From contig DQHV01000394.1 of the NCBI GenBank assembly GCA_003524335.1, positions 1,893 through 11,906 of the forward strand: 10,014 nt of DNA, read 5' to 3'. The stretch comes from Candidatus Aminicenantota bacterium (GTDB lineage Bacteria > Acidobacteriota > Aminicenantia > Aminicenantales > UBA8522). Positions 6,688 to 10,014 of the stretch are shown one piece after another (position 1 is the stretch's first letter; the number at the start of each line of letters is the position of its first letter). The notes under the pieces are model-generated. The model had not been told where the DNA came from. It was given only the letters and a program-made list of their open reading frames with translations, and made no database searches. A program made the translations under genes and the position numbers.

Positions 6688-7973
6688 TCTGAAACTGTCG
6701 TCTTCACCTCGGGCTTGATAAGGACGCCGTCTTTGAGCTCGCGGAGGGAATTATAGGGGCCGACTATGACCTCCCGGCCCTCCTGGAGGCCGGCGGAAAT
6801 CTCGATCAGAAGTCCGCCCATGATCCCTTTGCTCACGGGAAGGAATTTGGCCCGCCCGTTCTCGACGACGTAGACCCCTTCTTCTTCGTCCGCCTTCTCA
6901 TCCTTCGACGGGCTGGCGCTCGCTTTTTCCCTGATGACGAGGGCGGAAATCGGGACGGCCAGCACACCTTTCTTCTCAGCCGTGACGATATCCGCAGACG
7001 CGGAGAGGCCCGGCTTGAGCGTTTTGGGAGGATTGATCAAGGTGATCGTGACCAGGAAATCCCGGGATTCCTGCTGGGATGTAGTCAGCTTGGCCATGGC
7101 CGAGCTTCCGATCTCGGTGACCGTTCCCTTGAGAACCTGGTTGGGGAGGGCATCAACCTTCACATCCGCCGACTGGCCGAGCTTGACTCCGACCACATCG
7201 GTCTCGTCCACCTCGACCTCCACCTCCATCTCGGAAAGGTCGGCGATGGTCATGAGGACGGTCCCAGGGTTATTCATCGTGCCGATGACGGCCACCTCTC
7301 CCTCTTCCACTCTGAGGCTGGTGATGATCCCGTCGATTGGGGAATTGTAATAGGTCTTGCTCAGGCTGTCGAGAGTGCTCTTGAGGGAGGCCTCGGCCTG
7401 CTGGATCTGATGCCGGATGGCCTGGACTTCAGCCTGGGCGATATCGAACTGGATCTTGGCCGTTTCCAGCTGTTCTTGGGAAATGAGCTGGCTGTCGTAG
7501 AGCTGCTTCTGCCGGCCGTGGTTGTTCTGCTCCCTTTTCATCCGGGCTTCAGATTGGATGAGCTGAGACCTGTAGGATTGGATGAACGCTTTGTCCCTCT
7601 CGGCGTTGGCCTCATATTGGGTGGAATCGAGCTTGAGGAGAAAATCGCCGGCCTTGACCATCTGGCCCTCGAGGACGGCGATCGTGGTGATCCGCCCGGG
7701 GACATTGGCGCTGATATTAATGTTCTTCTTCGGCTTGACTTCTCCCGAGGCGGAGATGAGGGCTGTCAGGTCGTGGGGGGAGGTTTTCTCGACCGTGACC
7801 TTGACCGATTTCTCCCTCTGGGACCTGAGGTTGGCGATAACAATGAAGGCGATCAGGAGGAGAATCACCGAGATGATGATGGCCTTCTTCCGTTTGGGCC
7901 TGGGGCGAGGCGCTGCAGCGGATTCGGTTTCCAGATTGCCTTTTTTCCTGCGCCAGATGATCCGGTATTTCAT
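6684..7973 (-). CDS. Periplasmic adaptor (membrane fusion) protein, HlyD/MacA/YknX family
   Basis: Adaptor that links an inner-membrane exporter to the cell surface or outer-membrane channel. Over 429 residues: a basic cytoplasmic N-terminus (1-30), one TM helix (about 31-48) anchoring it with the rest outside, a beta-barrel strand (57-78), and a lipoyl half-motif (83-117, [22 protein letters not shown] region). A long alpha-hairpin rich in Gln and Glu follows (about 118-207), then the second lipoyl half (208-245, [19 protein letters not shown]) and beta-barrel and membrane-proximal domains (246-429). A charged Ala/Ser/Lys/Glu insert at 350-365 looks disordered. The hairpin is MacA-like in length, but there is no lipobox. 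ATG at 7971-7973. It is the first gene of the cassette and ends ATGA into the ABC ATPase. Confidence 0.93.
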   Translation of the reverse strand: MKYRIIWRRKKGNLETESAAAPRPRPKRKKAIIISVILLLIAFIVIANLRSQREKSVKVTVEKTSPHDLTALISASGEVKPKKNINISANVPGRITTIAVLEGQMVKAGDFLLKLDSTQYEANAERDKAFIQSYRSQLIQSEARMKREQNNHGRQKQLYDSQLISQEQLETAKIQFDIAQAEVQAIRHQIQQAEASLKSTLDSLSKTYYNSPIDGIITSLRVEEGEVAVIGTMNNPGTVLMTIADLSEMEVEVEVDETDVVGVKLGQSADVKVDALPNQVLKGTVTEIGSSAMAKLTTSQQESRDFLVTITLINPPKTLKPGLSASADIVTAEKKGVLAVPISALVIREKASASPSKDEKADEEEGVYVVENGRAKFLPVSKGIMGGLLIEISAGLQEGREVIVGPYNSLRELKDGVLIKPEVKTTVSE

Positions 7974-7988
7974 GATCGCTTACTCAAT

Positions 7989-8017
7989 ATCATAGTATAA
8001 TACGGGTCAAAATCCAA
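7989..8017 (-). promoter_or_regulatory. Candidate promoter for the exporter cassette (short leader)
   Basis: On the minus strand TTGGAT (8012-8017), a 17-nt spacer and TATGAT (7989-7994, 5 of 6 matches to TATAAT). The start point would be near 7982, leaving a leader of only about 8-9 nt before the adaptor ATG. An alternative -10, TATACT, sits at 7994-7999 but has no matching -35. The -35 matches 3 of 6 bases, so the call is tentative. Confidence 0.35.
7996..8001 (+). promoter_or_regulatory. Perfect TATAAT -10 element, candidate promoter of the phosphatase/lectin pair
   Basis: TATAAT on the plus strand in the divergent gap, unusual in such GC-rich DNA. It predicts a start near 8008 and an untranslated leader of about 116 nt before the phosphatase ATG. 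No convincing -35 lies 16-18 nt upstream (TGATCG at 17), so it may need an activator or be part of the opposing promoter that overlaps it. Confidence 0.4.
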
Positions 8018-8035
8018 AGAGTTTAGAGTTCTTTG
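8015..8035. promoter_or_regulatory. Inverted repeat between divergent genes, candidate operator
   Basis: CAAAGA, 9-nt spacer, TCTTTG (arms 8015-8020 and 8030-8035), a perfect 6-bp inverted repeat. It contains a direct repeat AGAGTT at 8018-8023 and 8025-8030. One arm overlaps the proposed minus-strand -35, and the element lies just after the proposed plus-strand start point. A regulator site is possible, but short repeats like this also arise by chance. Confidence 0.3.
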
Positions 8036-8123
8036 CCCATCAGAAATGAGGAGATACTTGGGGATTTCTCTGGATCTAAGGCGCGTTGCTAACGACTGCT
8101 CGTCCTGCTAAGATAGATGGGCC

Positions 8124-8936
8124 ATGGCGAAGTGGAGTGAATTCATGGAGGCGGCACGAGGGGCGGCGCTCGAGGCCGGCCGGATGCTTCGCTCGGGCAT
8201 GGACGAAGCTCGGGAGGTCTCTTACAAGGGCGTCGTGGACCTGGTGACGAATTTTGACCACCAGGCTCAGGAGTTGATCTTCAATCGTTTGGCCTCCGCT
8301 TTCCCCGGCCATGGCTTCCTGGCCGAGGAAGGCTTGAGCCGCGCCGAGCAGGGGGAGTTTCGCTGGGTTTTCGACCCGCTCGACGGGACCACCAATTTCG
8401 CCCACCGCTTCCCGGTGTTCACGGTTTCCATTGCTCTGGAACATCGAGGACGGATCATCCTCGGCGTCGTCTATGATCCAATGCGGGACGAGATTTTCCA
8501 GGCCGTGGAGGGAGACGGGGCGTTTCTCAACGGCCGGGGGATCAGGGTATCCGCGGTCGATGACCTGAACAGGGGCCTCCTGGCCACCGGCTTCCCTTAT
8601 GACCTACGGGAAAGTCCGGTCAACAACATCGCCCATTTCAATAATTTTCTGACCCGTGCCCAGGCCATCCGTCGTTGCGGCTCGGCCGCCATGGACCTCT
8701 GCTACGTGGCCTGCGGACGGTTCGACGGGTTCTGGGAGCTGAAGCTCAAACCCTGGGATCATGCTGCCGGAGTCCTGATCGTCCGGGAGGCGGGCGGTCG
8801 GGTCTCCGATTTCGAGGGCCGCGGATTCGAGATTTCTTCCCAGGAGTCCCTGGCCTCGAACGGTTTGATCCATCAGGCGATGATCCGCGTTCTCAGCCTG
8901 GGTAAGAAGCGGGAGAGCGGGGGAGAGAAAGAGTGA
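8124..8936 (+). CDS. Inositol monophosphatase family protein
   Basis: Mg2+-dependent, Li+-sensitive-type phosphatase that removes phosphate from myo-inositol-1-phosphate or related sugar phosphates. In the 270 residues the family motifs appear in order: GVVDLVTNFD (36-45; the more common form is DLVTEVD), the metal-binding pair Glu68-Glu69 in GFLAEEG, DPLDGTTNFAH (84-94; Asp84 and Asp87 bind metal), the GVVYDP strand (114-119), the GSAAMDLCYVACGRFDGFWE region (186-205) and WDHAAG (211-216; Asp212 is the catalytic metal ligand). Length is standard (about 260-270). ATG at 8124-8126; the upstream Shine-Dalgarno is weak (AAGATAG). Substrate (inositol phosphate, histidinol phosphate, fructose bisphosphate or PAP) cannot be fixed from sequence. 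Its TGA overlaps the GTG of the lectin-like gene. Confidence 0.95.
   Translation: MAKWSEFMEAARGAALEAGRMLRSGMDEAREVSYKGVVDLVTNFDHQAQELIFNRLASAFPGHGFLAEEGLSRAEQGEFRWVFDPLDGTTNFAHRFPVFTVSIALEHRGRIILGVVYDPMRDEIFQAVEGDGAFLNGRGIRVSAVDDLNRGLLATGFPYDLRESPVNNIAHFNNFLTRAQAIRRCGSAAMDLCYVACGRFDGFWELKLKPWDHAAGVLIVREAGGRVSDFEGRGFEISSQESLASNGLIHQAMIRVLSLGKKRESGGEKE
8922..8925 (+). promoter_or_regulatory. Ribosome binding site of the lectin-like gene
   Basis: GGAG 7 nt before the GTG at 8933-8935, inside the end of the phosphatase gene. It supports the GTG start and the GTGA overlap. Confidence 0.6.
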
Positions 8937-9409
8937 AAGGCGGCCGCCGTCTCACCCTGATCTGTCTACTGATCTCTGGGCTGCTCGCGGCCGCCGACGA
9001 GATTCGCACCGTCGTTGTGCCAGGAAATGCCGCCTGGACGGATACGGGGATCGAAGTCATTCAAGGCCAGGCCATGGAGTTTGCGGCCCAGGGGAAGATT
9101 TCGCTCCAGAAGGGCAATCCCCAGGCCGACTGCGGGCCCGACGGCTATGACCTCCGGACCCTCCAGCAGCCGCTCCCGGACCGAAACCTGGGCGCTCTGA
9201 TCGGGAAAGTGGTCATCGCGGTCACCGTGATCAAGGACGAAAAAACAGGCCAGGAGAAAATAGAAGAGGCCGCCGAATTCTTCTATATCGGCGCTGGGAG
9301 TCGAGTGGAGATGCCGGCCAAGGGGCGTCTCTTCCTGGGGATCAACGAGCTCGTCATCGGGGATAACGCCGGCGAATTCACCGTCACGGTCGCAACCGGC
9401 CGCGAGTAG
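8933..9409 (+). CDS. Small secreted protein with LecA/PA-IL-like galactose-binding-type domain
   Basis: 158-residue exported protein. The N-terminus has a basic start (KGGRR), a hydrophobic core (LTLICLLISGLL) and a likely signal-peptidase I site after AAA (about residue 21). Cys11 is not in a lipobox, so a lipoprotein is unlikely. The mature part follows the LecA/PA-IL-like jellyroll pattern: AWTDTGIEVIQGQAMEFAAQG (34-54), CGPDGYD (67-73), LGALIGKV (86-93), FFYIGAG (116-122), GRLFLGINE (131-139) and GDNAGEFTVTV (143-153). In Pseudomonas LecA the last two regions hold the calcium and galactose ligands. Here the equivalents look partly changed (Asp to Glu, first Asn to Asp, shorter loop), so sugar binding is uncertain. 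A linker rich in Lys and Glu (about 100-114) is an insertion relative to LecA. GTG start overlapping the phosphatase stop. Confidence 0.75.
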   Translation: MKGGRRLTLICLLISGLLAAADEIRTVVVPGNAAWTDTGIEVIQGQAMEFAAQGKISLQKGNPQADCGPDGYDLRTLQQPLPDRNLGALIGKVVIAVTVIKDEKTGQEKIEEAAEFFYIGAGSRVEMPAKGRLFLGINELVIGDNAGEFTVTVATGRE

Positions 9410-9417
9410 CGACACCC

Positions 9418-10014
9418 TCACTTCAGGTTATTGTTGTTGTTCTTCTGCTGAAACCTCTCCATAAACTGCGTATTGTAGCGGCCCTCGGCGAAATCGGTGT
9501 CGGCAAGGATGGCGAGATGGAGAGGGAGGTTGGTCTTGATCCCGACTATCGTGGTCATCTCCAGGGCGGTTTGCATCTTCTTGATGGCCTCGGCCCTGGT
9601 CGGGGCCAGGGCGATGATTTTCGCGACCAGAGAATCGTAATCGGGCGGGATCTGCCAGCCCTGGTAAGCGGCCGAGTCCACACGGATGCCCTGACCTCCC
9701 GGGAGGACCATGAAATCGATCGTTCCCGGACTGGGGCTGAAGGTCACCGGGTCCTCGGCGTTGATTCGGCATTCCAGGCCGTGGCCCCGCATCACCATGC
9801 CGTCGCGGATGGAGAGTTTCTCACCGGCCGCGATCTTAATCTGCTCCTTGACCAGGTCCACGCTGTACACCATCTCGGTGATCGGATGCTCCACCTGGAT
9901 GCGGGTGTTGGCCTCCATGAAGTAGTATCTTTCTTTTTCATCGACCAGGAACTCGAACGTCCCGAGGCTCTGGTAGTCGATGTGGCGGGCGGCATCCTCG
10001 GCGGCCTTGGTCAT
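9418..10014 (-). CDS. accC: Biotin carboxylase, AccC-like, C-terminal part (N-terminus beyond window)
   Basis: ATP-dependent carboxylation of biotin on BCCP, the first half-reaction of acetyl-CoA carboxylase. It could also be the biotin carboxylase subunit of another acyl-CoA or pyruvate carboxylase. 198 residues are visible, so about 250 N-terminal residues lie outside; the Met at the edge is an internal residue. Catalytic-region motif FMEANTRIQVEHPITEMV (32-49 of this fragment) keeps the residues matching E. coli Glu288, Asn290, Arg292 and Glu296. VKEQIKIAAGE (55-65), GHGLECRINAEDP (77-89), FSPSPGTI (92-99), the RVDSAAYQGW stretch (111-120, Arg111 matching Arg338) and PPDYDSLVAKII (123-134) follow, then the C-terminal KKMQTALEMTTIVGIKTNLPLH region. 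The end carries five consecutive asparagines before LK. Convergent with the lectin-like gene, 8 nt apart. Confidence 0.94.
   Translation of the reverse strand: MTKAAEDAARHIDYQSLGTFEFLVDEKERYYFMEANTRIQVEHPITEMVYSVDLVKEQIKIAAGEKLSIRDGMVMRGHGLECRINAEDPVTFSPSPGTIDFMVLPGGQGIRVDSAAYQGWQIPPDYDSLVAKIIALAPTRAEAIKKMQTALEMTTIVGIKTNLPLHLAILADTDFAEGRYNTQFMERFQQKNNNNNLK

Noticed and set aside
9410..9417. Bidirectional terminator between the convergent lectin-like and biotin carboxylase genes
   Set aside because: Only 8 nt separate the stops and no stem-loop with a T-run was seen there or just inside either gene.
1..10014. tRNA, rRNA, CRISPR array, insertion sequence or attachment site
   Set aside because: No cloverleaf-like sequence, regularly spaced repeats, transposase motifs or long inverted repeats were found by reading; almost all DNA is accounted for by coding genes.

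Overview
The window is a dense, GC-rich bacterial housekeeping region with almost no intergenic DNA. Ten protein-coding genes, one candidate microprotein gene and two promoter-bearing gaps fill it. A lipoprotein signal peptide, a secreted lectin-like protein, a MacA/HlyD-type adaptor and Yip1 and SLH domains suggest a diderm bacterium. A DUF4388 (PATAN) regulator heading a housekeeping operon and the TPR+SLH lipoprotein would fit the Acidobacteriota/Aminicenantota neighbourhood. That placement is inference from gene content; no rRNA or other taxonomic marker is present.

Minus strand, 7973 down to 1, is one long co-directional run in two blocks. Block A (7973-5282) is a tripartite-exporter-like cassette: a membrane fusion protein, an ABC ATPase and a Yip1-family membrane protein, joined by ATGA start/stop overlaps. 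This is the gene content of Bacillus YknX-YknY-YknW, but the FtsX/MacB-type permease (YknZ/MacB) is missing. Block B starts after a 71-bp gap carrying a good sigma70-like promoter, placed so that the transcript would be leaderless. It encodes a DUF4388/PATAN protein, a 26-residue single-TM microprotein candidate, MiaA (tRNA prenyltransferase), HflX (ribosome-splitting GTPase), a TPR + SLH lipoprotein, and a CDP-alcohol phosphatidyltransferase (PgsA-like) cut by the left edge. Most junctions in block B are 4-nt overlaps or a few bases apart, so it is very likely one operon with translational coupling.

Plus strand, 8124-9409, holds an inositol-monophosphatase-family phosphatase. It overlaps by GTGA a small secreted protein with a LecA/PA-IL-like galactose-binding-type fold. 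The 150-bp gap between this pair and block A (7974-8123) carries divergent promoter-like elements, including a perfect TATAAT, and an inverted repeat that could be an operator.

Right edge, 10014-9418 on the minus strand, is the C-terminal part of a biotin carboxylase (AccC-like), convergent with the lectin-like gene and 8 bp from it, with an odd poly-asparagine tail.

No mobile element, CRISPR array, rRNA or tRNA was seen. The observations most worth follow-up are the microprotein that bridges the DUF4388 gene and miaA, the leaderless promoter, the permease-less exporter cassette, and the TPR-SLH lipoprotein embedded in a tRNA-modification/phospholipid operon.
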